From Paraclostridium benzoelyticum (GTDB lineage: Bacteria; Bacillota; Clostridia; Peptostreptococcales; Peptostreptococcaceae): 35,033 nucleotides of DNA. A model generated the notes under the pieces. It saw nothing but the letters and a program-made list of their open reading frames with translations, was not told the origin of the DNA and did no database searches. Of the stretch, positions 17,446 through 25,250 are shown one piece after another; positions within the stretch are counted from its first letter, which is position 1, and the number at the start of each line of letters is the position of its first letter. The position numbers were made by a program, and so were the translations under genes. Location of the stretch: NCBI RefSeq assembly GCF_001006285.1, contig NZ_LBBT01000165.1, positions 1-35,033 of the forward strand. The letters run 5' to 3'.

Positions 17446-18327
17446 ATGAACTCTATAGATTTAAAGAGCAGAGCTAAGGTTAATTTATCAATAGATGTGC
17501 TTGGAAAAAGAGAAGATGGTTATCACCTTGTAGAGATGATAATGCAAACAATAGATCTATATGATAAGTTGAAAATAACTGAAATAGAAGAAAACTCAAT
17601 ATTAATAAAAAGTAATAGTTTAGATATACCTTTAAATGAAGATAATATTATGTATAAAGCTGTAAATTTATTAAAAAATCAGTTTAATATAGAAAAGGGA
17701 ATAGAAATTTCTATAGAAAAAAATATACCTGTAGCAGCAGGAATGGCAGGAGGAAGCTCTAATGCAGCTGCAGTTTTAGTAGGTTTAAATAAATTATGGA
17801 ACTTGGGGTTAAGTGAAAATGAATTAAGGGATATTGGGTTGAAGTTAGGCGCTGATGTTCCGTTTTGTATAACAGGAGGAAGTGCATTAGCAGAAGGTAT
17901 AGGGGAAGAATTAACTAATATAAAAGGTTTACCTGAAAATTTAAATATTTTGGTATGTAAACCTAATATATTTGTATCAACAAAGGAAGTTTACCAATCT
18001 TTGAATATGGACAAAGTTAAAAGAAGACCTCAAAATAAAGAACTTATAGATGCTTTACAAAAAGAAGATGTTAAATTTATTTCTGAGAATATGGTGAATG
18101 TATTAGAAGAAGTTACTTCTTTGAACTATTCAGAAATAGGACAAATAGAAGATATAATGATCAAAAATAAAGCATTAGGATCTATGATGAGTGGAAGTGG
18201 CCCTACAGTTTTTGGGTTATTTGACAATAAAGATTGTGCAATTAAAGCTAAAGAAGATTTACAGGCTAAGTACAATCAAGTTTATCTAGTTAAAAGCAGC
18301 AATAAAGGAGTTGAAATTTATGGATAG
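17446..18327 (+). CDS. ispE: 4-diphosphocytidyl-2-C-methyl-D-erythritol kinase
   Basis: Phosphorylates CDP-methylerythritol in the MEP pathway to isoprenoid precursors. The 293-aa protein is a complete GHMP kinase: the AKVNLSIDVLGKREDGYH start binds substrate, the ATP loop PVAAGMAGGSSNAAA is at 95-109, the catalytic Asp is in GADVPFCITGG, and MMSGSGPTVFGLF is near the C-terminus. Ribosome site AAGGAGGAAAG. Its last codons overlap the next gene by 8 bases, so the GntR regulator is coupled to it. Its presence shows that this organism uses the MEP route. Confidence 0.95.
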   Translation: MNSIDLKSRAKVNLSIDVLGKREDGYHLVEMIMQTIDLYDKLKITEIEENSILIKSNSLDIPLNEDNIMYKAVNLLKNQFNIEKGIEISIEKNIPVAAGMAGGSSNAAAVLVGLNKLWNLGLSENELRDIGLKLGADVPFCITGGSALAEGIGEELTNIKGLPENLNILVCKPNIFVSTKEVYQSLNMDKVKRRPQNKELIDALQKEDVKFISENMVNVLEEVTSLNYSEIGQIEDIMIKNKALGSMMSGSGPTVFGLFDNKDCAIKAKEDLQAKYNQVYLVKSSNKGVEIYG

Positions 18328-19003
18328 CTTAACAAAATTAAATTTAGACAATTATAAACCGTTAAGAGATGTAGTTTTTGAAAACTTAAGAGAAGCTATT
18401 TTAGAGGGGCAATTAAAACCAGGACAAAGGCTTATGGAGGTTCAACTAGCTGAACAATTAGGGGTAAGTAGAACTCCTATAAGAGAGGCTATTAGAAAAC
18501 TAGAACTAGAAGGGCTTGTAGTTATGTTACCAAGGAAAGGTGCATATGTAGCTAATATGTCATTAAAGGATATAATAGATGTATTAGAGATAAGATCGAG
18601 CTTAGAAGGTTTAGCTGCATATTTAGCGGCAGAGAGAATACATGAAGAAGATGCTAAAAAATTACAAGATATAGCAGAAGATTTTAAACGTAGCATCGAA
18701 AGAAAAGATGAAATTGATATACTGTTAAAAAAAGATGTTGAGTTTCATGAATGTATATTCAACGCGACTAAAAACAAAAAGTTAAGTCAAATAATAAATT
18801 CACTTTGGGAACAAGTTCATAGGTTCAGAGCAACATATATATCTGATTTTGACACATCAGACAATTTAGTAGAAGAGCATGATAGAATTTTAAAAGCTAT
18901 AATATCTGGTAATAATGAAGATGCTAAAAAATATGCTATAGAGCATATCGAAAAAGCTGAACAATTTATAATAGAGAGAGCCATGAATAATAAAAATATA
19001 TAA
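18320..19003 (+). CDS. GntR-family transcription regulator (FadR/FCD type)
   Basis: Cytoplasmic repressor or activator controlled by a small carboxylate or metal-bound ligand. With the ATG at 18320 the protein is 227 aa. The winged HTH (about 12-75) contains LREAILEGQLKPGQRLMEVQLAEQLGVSRTPIREAIRKLE written as the usual GntR helix set. The FCD ligand domain (about 85-215) keeps metal-binding His residues (FHE, EEHDRIL, AIEHIEKAE). The frame could start at a TTG at 18311, but that abuts the ribosome site AAAGGAG (18304-18310) with no spacing, so the ATG is chosen. It overlaps the end of ispE by 8 bases and is followed by a terminator. The target and ligand cannot be told. Confidence 0.9.
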   Translation: MDSLTKLNLDNYKPLRDVVFENLREAILEGQLKPGQRLMEVQLAEQLGVSRTPIREAIRKLELEGLVVMLPRKGAYVANMSLKDIIDVLEIRSSLEGLAAYLAAERIHEEDAKKLQDIAEDFKRSIERKDEIDILLKKDVEFHECIFNATKNKKLSQIINSLWEQVHRFRATYISDFDTSDNLVEEHDRILKAIISGNNEDAKKYAIEHIEKAEQFIIERAMNNKNI

Positions 19004-19007
19004 AGAG

Positions 19008-19040
19008 ATAGACTGTTTAAATTAACAGTCTATTTTTTTT
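19008..19040 (+). terminator. ispE-gntR terminator
   Basis: Stem ATAGACTGTT (19008-19017) / AACAGTCTAT (19024-19033), 6-base loop, then eight T. Confidence 0.88.
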
Positions 19041-19050
19041 AAAACTCTAA

Positions 19051-19079
19051 GAATAAAAAAAAAATATCGGGAGATAATC
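19051..19079 (+). promoter_or_regulatory. Candidate sigma-F promoter of spoIIR
   Basis: GGAGATAATC (19070-19079) fits the sigma-F -10 pattern GGnnAnAnTR except at the last base. GAATA (19051-19055) is one base off GTATA, 14 bases upstream. spoIIR is a classic forespore sigma-F gene, which is the main reason to report this weak match. Confidence 0.45.
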
Positions 19080-19112
19080 AAGATATTAAAATATATTAGG
19101 GGGATATATATT

Positions 19113-19775
19113 ATGAAGAGGATAAAGTTAAGAATATTAGGATTGAGTGTTTTATTAATAGCTATGATTATAATGAGTACTATATATATTTTTGGGGAAG
19201 TAACTAAAGTTGAAAGAGTTTCAAGTAATTATAAAGATAAATTAATAAGATTTCATGTTTTAGCAAATAGTGATAGTGACGAAGACCAAGCTTTAAAATT
19301 GAAAGTAAGAGATGAAGTTATCAAGTATTTACAACCAATGTTAAAGAAATCTAATAGTATAGAAGAAAGTGAAAAGATAATTTTATCTCAGAAAAAAAAC
19401 TTAGAAAAAATATCTAAAAATATTATTGAGGAAAATGGGTATACTTATGAAGTGAAGGTTAATTTGGAATATACTAATTTTCCTGCAAAACAATATTCAA
19501 ATATAGTTTTACCAGCAGGAGAGTATAAAGCTTTAAGAATAATTATAGGTGAAGGACAAGGTAGAAATTGGTGGTGCGTTATGTTTCCTCCCCTATGCTT
19601 TGTTGATGAAAATAATGGTGTTATAGACAAGGAGACAGATGAAAAGTTAAAAAAGGTATTAACAGATGAAGAATATAAGTTGATATCAGGAGAAAATATT
19701 GAAAAAGCATCTAATAAAAAAATCAAATTTAAAATATTAGAAATAATAGAGGATTTAAAGTCTAACAAGAAATAA
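19113..19775 (+). CDS. spoIIR: Stage II sporulation protein R
   Basis: Forespore-made signalling protein that crosses to the intermembrane space and triggers SpoIIGA to process pro-sigma-E in the mother cell. The 220-aa protein has an N-terminal signal/anchor segment (about 7-29) and then the family core: LIRFHVLANSDSDEDQALKLKVRD, the middle NFPAKQYSNIVLPAGEYKALRI, and the highly conserved GRNWWCVMFPPLCF. The DEN-type charged start after the anchor is typical. Ribosome site TTAGGGGGA. The SleB-type hydrolase gene follows 28 bases later with no terminator between, so the two may be cotranscribed in the forespore. Confidence 0.95.
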   Translation: MKRIKLRILGLSVLLIAMIIMSTIYIFGEVTKVERVSSNYKDKLIRFHVLANSDSDEDQALKLKVRDEVIKYLQPMLKKSNSIEESEKIILSQKKNLEKISKNIIEENGYTYEVKVNLEYTNFPAKQYSNIVLPAGEYKALRIIIGEGQGRNWWCVMFPPLCFVDENNGVIDKETDEKLKKVLTDEEYKLISGENIEKASNKKIKFKILEIIEDLKSNKK

Positions 19776-19803
19776 TATATTTTAAAGGAGTGGATTTTAC
19801 GAC

Positions 19804-20331
19804 ATGAAGTATCACACCAAATTCTTTTTAGCGATGTTTACTCTGCTAATTTTAACACTTAATAGTAATAGTGTATTTGCTGATAGCGATACACAAAATA
19901 GCTATAGAATTGAAAGTAATAAGTTTGTTAGCAATAATAAAGAAAATAAATCAGAAGCAAAAGAAGTTATAAGCATTACAAATGATGAATTGTATCTATT
20001 ATCTAAATTGGTATCTAGTGAAGCTCGAGGAGAAGAATATGAAGGACAAGTTGCTGTAGCTGCAGTTGTAATAAATAGAGTTTTAGATTCTAGGTTTCCA
20101 GGAAATATAAAAGATGTTATTTATCAAAGAAATGCATTTTCAGTAGTAGATAATGGTGAGATTTATAAGGAACCAACAGATAGTGCATATAAGGCAGCTA
20201 GGGAAGCTTTGTATGGAAATGATCCTACGAGTGGAGCAATATATTTTTGGAATCCTAAAATTTCAACATGTAACTGGATTAAAAAACTAGATCCATATAA
20301 AAGAATAGGAAATCATGTATTTGCAAAATAG
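19804..20331 (+). CDS. SleB/CwlJ-type cell wall hydrolase (Hydrolase_2)
   Basis: Probable exported spore cortex hydrolase. The 175-aa protein has a signal peptide (1-26, ending VFA), a short Asn/Lys/Glu-rich stretch, and one Hydrolase_2 domain (about 60-175). The catalytic Glu73 is in SSEARGE, followed by VAVAAVVINRV, RNAFSVVDNG and the C-terminal IGNHVFAK. It lacks the N-terminal peptidoglycan-binding domain of SleB, so it resembles CwlJ/YkvT in domain content but keeps a signal peptide. Its place 28 bases after spoIIR suggests forespore expression. Germination or cortex remodelling would be the likely role; not proven. Confidence 0.87.
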   Translation: MKYHTKFFLAMFTLLILTLNSNSVFADSDTQNSYRIESNKFVSNNKENKSEAKEVISITNDELYLLSKLVSSEARGEEYEGQVAVAAVVINRVLDSRFPGNIKDVIYQRNAFSVVDNGEIYKEPTDSAYKAAREALYGNDPTSGAIYFWNPKISTCNWIKKLDPYKRIGNHVFAK

Positions 20332-20342
20332 ATAAATATTAA

Positions 20343-20375
20343 AAATAAAGGAGTAACTACTCCTTTATTTTTTTT
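20343..20375 (+). terminator. Terminator after the SleB-type gene
   Basis: Stem AAATAAAGGAGT / ACTCCTTTATTT (20343-20354 / 20359-20370), AACT loop, then T run. Confidence 0.88.
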
Positions 20376-20459
20376 GTTAAATGAACTATAATAATCACTT
20401 AGATAATAAAAACGCATATAATTATAAAAATACAAATTAAATTAGAAGGGTGAAATAAG

Positions 20460-21527
20460 ATGAGAAAATTAAGTGTAGCATTAATTTTCGGTGGAAAATC
20501 CGGTGAACATGATGTTTCAAGAATTTCAGCTTCATCTATATTTAAGAATATAAATAAAGAAAAATATGATATACACACAATAGGAATAACTAAAGACGGG
20601 AAATGGATGTATTACAGTGGTTCTGCAGAAAATATTGAAAATGGAAAATGGGAAGGATTAGCGGATAAAACTGTTAAAATTAATTTGATACCTAATGGAA
20701 ATTCTAAAGTAGGTATAGAATTTAATGATGGAGGCTTTAAACAGATCGATGTTTTATTTCCTGTACTTCATGGACCTTATGGAGAAGATGGAAAGATACA
20801 AGGGCTATTTGACATAAGTAATATCCCGTATGTTGGATGTGGGGTTTTAGCGTCTAGTGTAGGTATGGATAAACTTATATGTAAGAAAGTATTTACTCAA
20901 ATTGGATTACCTCAAGTAAATTATACTTATACAACGAAATGGGAATTTGATATAAGTAAGAATGATGAGCTTGATAGAATAGAGCAAACTTTAAATTATC
21001 CTATATTTGTTAAGCCAGCTAATATGGGTTCTAGTGTAGGGATATCAAAGGTATCTAATAGAAATGAGCTTTTAATTGGAATAAATGAAGCTTTAAAGTA
21101 TGATAGAAGAATAGTATTAGAACAAGGTATAGATGCAAGAGAAATTGAAGTTGCTGTTTTAGGAAATGATGAAGTTAAATCATCAATAGCTGGAGAAATA
21201 ATACCTGCAAAAGATTTTTATGATTATGAAGATAAATATATAAATGGAGTATCCAAGCTAGAAATACCTGCTAACATTAATGCAGAAACTATGATAAAAA
21301 TAAGACAAATGGCTATAGATGCTTTTAAAGCTATAGATGGTAAAGGTCTTTCTAGAGTAGATTTTTTTATTGATAAAAAAGATGGAGAAATTTATATAAA
21401 TGAAATAAATACTTTACCGGGATTTACGAATATAAGTATGTATCCAAAACTTTGGGATGCAACGGGAATACAATACACTGACCTTATAGACAATTTAATA
21501 AAATTAGCTATAGAGGATAGACAATAG
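20460..21527 (+). CDS. ddl: D-alanine--D-alanine ligase
   Basis: Joins two D-Ala for the peptidoglycan precursor. The 355-aa ATP-grasp enzyme has FGGKSGEHDVSRISA near the start, VLHGPYGEDGKIQGL, the ATP-loop PANMGSSVGISKV, and NEINTLPGFTNISMYP at the end. The omega-loop reads FYDYEDKY, whose Tyr is the normal D-Ala-D-Ala type; it is not the VanA-type D-lactate loop, so no resistance role is suggested. Ribosome site GAAGGGTGA. murI follows 17 bases downstream, forming a small cell-wall operon. Confidence 0.95.
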   Translation: MRKLSVALIFGGKSGEHDVSRISASSIFKNINKEKYDIHTIGITKDGKWMYYSGSAENIENGKWEGLADKTVKINLIPNGNSKVGIEFNDGGFKQIDVLFPVLHGPYGEDGKIQGLFDISNIPYVGCGVLASSVGMDKLICKKVFTQIGLPQVNYTYTTKWEFDISKNDELDRIEQTLNYPIFVKPANMGSSVGISKVSNRNELLIGINEALKYDRRIVLEQGIDAREIEVAVLGNDEVKSSIAGEIIPAKDFYDYEDKYINGVSKLEIPANINAETMIKIRQMAIDAFKAIDGKGLSRVDFFIDKKDGEIYINEINTLPGFTNISMYPKLWDATGIQYTDLIDNLIKLAIEDRQ

Positions 21528-21544
21528 AAGAAGGTGCATGTTAA

Positions 21545-22354
21545 ATGAATAATAATTCAATTGGAGTTTTTGATTCGGGATTAGGAGGGCTTACAGTTTT
21601 AAAAGAAATAACTAGTATACTTCCTAGTGAAAATATAGTATATTTTGGAGATACAGCTAGAGTTCCTTATGGATCAAGATCTAAAGAAACAGTTATTAAA
21701 TACACTTTTCAAGCTATTAATTTTTTAATATCTAAAGGTGTTAAGGCGATAGTAATAGCTTGTAATACAGCAACTGCTAGAAGCTTAGAACTAGCACAAG
21801 CAAAGTATGATATACCTATAATAGGTGTTATAGAAGCTGGAGCTAGAACTGCTGCTTATACTACTAAAAATAAAGTTGTAGGAGTTATAGGGACAGAAGG
21901 GACTATAAATTCAAAAGCTTATGAGGGCGAAATTCATAAGTTGGATGATCGAATAACAATAATTGGAAAGGCTTGTCCATTATTTGTTCCTATAGTTGAA
22001 GAAGGCTGGGCAAATACGGAAGTAGCAGAGTTAACAGCTAAAAAATATTTAGAAGAGTTACAGGCTTCAAATATAGATTCATTAGTTTTAGGGTGTACTC
22101 ATTATCCACTTTTAAAGAAAACTATAAATAAAGTATTAGAGGGTAAAATATCTTTAGTAAATCCTGCTAGAGAAACAGCTAAAGATTTAAAAGATGTTTT
22201 AACTAAAAACAATCTGTTAAATACTAATGCAGATAAAGGTGGATACTATAAATATTACGTATCTGATATACCTGAAAGGTTTGCATCTATAGGTAAAGAG
22301 TTTCTTAATCGAGAAATAACGGATATAGAACAAGTTGAAATTCAAAAATACTAG
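21545..22354 (+). CDS. murI: Glutamate racemase
   Basis: Makes D-glutamate for peptidoglycan. The 269-aa protein has the family start IGVFDSGLGGLTVLKEI and the two catalytic Cys in ACNTATAR (Cys73) and LGCTHYPLL (Cys184). Also seen are YFGDTARVPYGSRS and the GVIEAGARTA segment. Ribosome site AGAAGGTG. It is 17 bases after ddl. A hairpin with a weak T tail follows, then a DUF1934 gene. Confidence 0.95.
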   Translation: MNNNSIGVFDSGLGGLTVLKEITSILPSENIVYFGDTARVPYGSRSKETVIKYTFQAINFLISKGVKAIVIACNTATARSLELAQAKYDIPIIGVIEAGARTAAYTTKNKVVGVIGTEGTINSKAYEGEIHKLDDRITIIGKACPLFVPIVEEGWANTEVAELTAKKYLEELQASNIDSLVLGCTHYPLLKKTINKVLEGKISLVNPARETAKDLKDVLTKNNLLNTNADKGGYYKYYVSDIPERFASIGKEFLNREITDIEQVEIQKY

Positions 22355-22361
22355 TGAAAAT

Positions 22362-22395
22362 ATAAACTTTAGGTAAAACTCACCTAAGGTTTATA
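22362..22395 (+). terminator. Stem-loop between murI and the DUF1934 gene
   Basis: 13-bp stem ATAAACTTTAGGT (22362-22374) / ACCTAAGGTTTAT (22382-22394) with one G-U pair. The tail is only ATTATTATGG, so termination may be partial. Confidence 0.55.
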
Positions 22396-22413
22396 TTATT
22401 ATGGAGGTTAAAT

Positions 22414-22836
22414 ATGATCGATGTAAATATATCTATGCATACAAAGCAATATGACAATTTAGGTAATGAAGATTTAATAGAAGTTACATCTAAAGGAAGT
22501 ATGTATGAGAAAAATAATGATATATACATAGTTTATAAAGAAGAATTAGAAGAAGAATCTGTTCATGTAACAACTACGATTAAAGTTTCAGAAAATGAAG
22601 TTTCGATAAAAAGATTTGGGGCTGTTAAATCTGATATGAAATTTGTTCAAGGAGCAGAGACAATAACAAGATATAGAACGCCACAAGGATTGTTTGATAT
22701 AAAAATAAATACTCAAAAACTAGAAATAAAAAAAATAAATAAATCTATACAGTTAAATATAGAGTATAATATGTGTATAGATGGATTATTTGAAGGAATA
22801 AATAAAGTGAGTATATATGCAGAAGAGCTTAATTAA
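22414..22836 (+). CDS. DUF1934 (YwiB-like) protein
   Basis: 140-aa soluble protein of the DUF1934 family, a small calycin-like beta-barrel. Marks are the N-terminal VNISMHTKQYD, GAVKSDMKFVQGAETITRYRTPQG in the middle (characteristic of the family), and alternating strands to the end. There is no signal or membrane segment. Function is unknown in any species I recall; often near murI/argS or cell-wall genes. Ribosome site ATGGAGG. It ends the ddl-murI group at a bidirectional terminator. Confidence 0.8.
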   Translation: MIDVNISMHTKQYDNLGNEDLIEVTSKGSMYEKNNDIYIVYKEELEEESVHVTTTIKVSENEVSIKRFGAVKSDMKFVQGAETITRYRTPQGLFDIKINTQKLEIKKINKSIQLNIEYNMCIDGLFEGINKVSIYAEELN

Positions 22837-22862
22837 AGCTGACTAATTATTAGTCAGCTTTT
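22835..22862. terminator. Bidirectional terminator
   Basis: Perfect 10-bp stem GCTGACTAAT (22838-22847) / ATTAGTCAGC (22849-22858) flanked by AAA and TTTT, between convergent genes. Confidence 0.85.
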
Positions 22863-22866
22863 AAAA

Positions 22867-23565
22867 TTAATAAAAATTTCTATTCCACCAATTCATTGGA
22901 GTTTGATTTTGGCTTATGACCCTAATTTCATAACTATTATTTTTTAAATACTCCAATACACTAGGTAAAGCTTTTACAGTTGTTTGTTTATCATGAAATA
23001 AGATAACTGAATTGACAGATTCATTTAAGGAATTTTTAGTGTTAGAAACTATAGATGATACAGTGGCATTTTTATGTGTATCTGTGCTATCTATGCTCCA
23101 ATCCCAAAGGTTATAACCAGAGTTAACTAAACTATAATATTGATTTTTTGTTAGGTAAGGTTTGCTACCATAAGGAACTCTAACTAGTTTAGTATCATAA
23201 CCTGTTAAATTTTTCAGTGTATGTCTTGTATTATTAATTTCATTTAAAGCAGATGAACCAGAAGAATAAAACACTGCTTTCTCATGGCTTTGACCATGCA
23301 AGCCTATTGAATGACCTTCTTTAAGCATCCTATTGACTATGTCGGGATATAAGGTTATTCTATCTTCTAATACAAAAAAAGTTGCTTTCATATTATACTT
23401 ACTTAATAAATCTAATATTTCAGGAGTATTTTTATTTGGACCATCGTCAAATGTAATATAAGCAGTTTTTTTATCAACTTGTGTACTTTCGAGACAATGG
23501 GAATTAATTGAAATAAAAGATACTAATACGAATGATGTAATTAAAACTGATAAAAATTTTTTCAT
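22867..23565 (-). CDS. Secreted polysaccharide deacetylase (NodB domain)
   Basis: Probable extracellular peptidoglycan or polysaccharide N-deacetylase. The 232-aa protein has an N-terminal hydrophobic export segment (about 4-22) and a single NodB domain: TFDDGP with catalytic and metal Asp (Asp40, Asp41), the metal HxxxH in LHGQSH, RVPYGS, DWSIDSTD and the C-terminal ILFHD. All five family motifs are present, so it should be active. No lipobox, LysM or extra wall-binding domain is seen. Monocistronic on the minus strand. The substrate may be GlcNAc or MurNAc of peptidoglycan; sequence alone does not say which. Confidence 0.9.
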   Translation of the reverse strand: MKKFLSVLITSFVLVSFISINSHCLESTQVDKKTAYITFDDGPNKNTPEILDLLSKYNMKATFFVLEDRITLYPDIVNRMLKEGHSIGLHGQSHEKAVFYSSGSSALNEINNTRHTLKNLTGYDTKLVRVPYGSKPYLTKNQYYSLVNSGYNLWDWSIDSTDTHKNATVSSIVSNTKNSLNESVNSVILFHDKQTTVKALPSVLEYLKNNSYEIRVISQNQTPMNWWNRNFY

Positions 23566-23790
23566 TTTTGATTACTCCTTACTTAAAAAATTAATTTTGT
23601 AAAATAGTATTTTATACTCTTATTGTATGATATTATTTTAAATATATTTAAGTAATGTGAATTTTATATTGGTGGAATTAAATGTATGTAAAAAAACTAC
23701 CCCTAGATTAATTTATTTGGTATTATATTATTTAACAAGGTTTTAAAATAAAATAATTTTTACAAGGATTTAAGAAGTTTTTATAGAAAG

Positions 23791-23817
23791 TATACTTGAG
23801 TCAAAAAACTAAGTATA
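23791..23817 (+). promoter_or_regulatory. Hairpin just before the tilS ribosome site
   Basis: TATACTT (23791-23797) pairs with AAGTATA (23811-23817), and AGT with ACT inside after one bulged G; the loop is CAAAAA. The ribosome site AGAGGT follows at once, so the hairpin may affect translation. The rest of 23566-23790 is AT-rich with nothing else I can support. Confidence 0.4.
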
Positions 23818-23830
23818 AGAGGTATGATTT

Positions 23831-25219
23831 ATGATAGTAGATAGAGTACGAAGTACTATAAATAAATATAATTTATTACAAAAGGGTGATAAAATAGTAT
23901 TAGGTCTATCAGGAGGACCAGACTCAGTGTGTTTATTGCATGTATTAAAGCAACTAGAGGAAGAATACGATATTTCTATATATGCAGCACACTTAAATCA
24001 CCAAATAAGAGGTATAGAAGCACAAAAGGATGTTATGTATATATCTCAATTATGTGATAGTTTAGGTATTAAATTTTTTGTTAAATCAATAAATGTGCCT
24101 GAATATTGTAAAAAAAATGGATTATCAATAGAAGAAGGTGCCAGAAAATTAAGATATGAAATGTTTTATGAGATAAAACAAAAAACTAAATCAAATAAAA
24201 TAGCGATAGGACATAACCTAAACGATCAAGCAGAAACTATTCTCATGAGAATGATGAGAGGTACTGGATTACAAGGATTAAAAGGTATTGAATATAAGAG
24301 AGATGAAACTATAATTAGACCTATTCTTGATATAGAAAGAAGTAGTATAGAATCATATTGTGAGGAATATAATTTAAATCCGAGAATAGATAGTACAAAT
24401 TTAGAAAACATATATACTAGAAATAAAATAAGATTAGATCTAATTCCGTATATGCAAGAAAATTTTAATACTAATGTGATTGAATCTATATGTAGAATGG
24501 GTAATAACTTAAAGCTAGATAATGATTATATTGAAGAAGAGGGAAATAAAAAATTTAAAGAGGTTTCAAAATTAAATAATAATGCAAGTGTTGAAATCAT
24601 ATTAGATAAATATATTGATTTACACAAAGCAATAAAAAGTAGAATAATTAGAAATTCTATTAAGTATATTTTAGGAGATACTAATTTTGTAGATCAAAAG
24701 CATATCGAAGATGTATTTGATTTAGAGAATGAAGATAAAATAAATAAAAAATTAGTTTTACCTAGAGGTTTGTTTGTATATAGAAATAATGATAGTATAT
24801 TATTTACTAATGAAGAAATAACATATGAAGATTTCGAATTTAATTATAATGTTCCTAAAGATGGAGTTATAAAAATAAAAGAAACTGGAGTCTTTATAGA
24901 AACTAAGACAATGAGCATTGAAAGATTTAAAAGTATGAAAGCTGATAAATCCTCTAAAGGATTTGATTTAGATAAATTTAAAGGAGGGATAGTAGTAAGA
25001 AATAGAGAATCTGGGGATAAAATAAAACTTGCGGGAGGAAGCAAGAAATTAAAAAGTTTATTCATAGATTTGAAAATACCAAGGGAAAAAAGAAGTAAAA
25101 TTCCTGTATTGGTAGATAATGAAGAAGTAGTTTGTGTTGGAGATTATAAGATTAGTGAAAATTATAAAATTGATGCAAATACAAAAGAAGTCTTAAAGAT
25201 TACCTTTAAGAAACTATAA
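23831..25219 (+). CDS. tilS: tRNA(Ile)-lysidine synthase
   Basis: Changes C34 of the tRNA-Ile CAU anticodon to lysidine so that it reads AUA, essential in this AUA-rich genome. The 462-aa protein has the N-type ATP-pyrophosphatase loop SGGPDS (27-32), HLNHQIRG, the SIEEGARKLRYE and GHNLNDQAET motifs of the catalytic domain, and a C-terminal substrate-binding domain with RNRESGDKIKLAGG and RSKIPVLVD. The start has AGAGGT 8 bases upstream. ftsH follows 31 bases later. Confidence 0.95.
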   Translation: MIVDRVRSTINKYNLLQKGDKIVLGLSGGPDSVCLLHVLKQLEEEYDISIYAAHLNHQIRGIEAQKDVMYISQLCDSLGIKFFVKSINVPEYCKKNGLSIEEGARKLRYEMFYEIKQKTKSNKIAIGHNLNDQAETILMRMMRGTGLQGLKGIEYKRDETIIRPILDIERSSIESYCEEYNLNPRIDSTNLENIYTRNKIRLDLIPYMQENFNTNVIESICRMGNNLKLDNDYIEEEGNKKFKEVSKLNNNASVEIILDKYIDLHKAIKSRIIRNSIKYILGDTNFVDQKHIEDVFDLENEDKINKKLVLPRGLFVYRNNDSILFTNEEITYEDFEFNYNVPKDGVIKIKETGVFIETKTMSIERFKSMKADKSSKGFDLDKFKGGIVVRNRESGDKIKLAGGSKKLKSLFIDLKIPREKRSKIPVLVDNEEVVCVGDYKISENYKIDANTKEVLKITFKKL

Positions 25220-25250
25220 ATTAAAACAACTTACGAAAGGAGGGCTTCTT

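Noticed and set aside
19445-19768. 107-residue minus-strand frame inside spoIIR
   Set aside because: Shadow of spoIIR, which matches its family over the full length.
20460-21527. Vancomycin-resistance type ligase
   Set aside because: The omega-loop has the normal D-Ala-D-Ala Tyr (FYDYEDKY) and there are no vanH/vanX neighbours.
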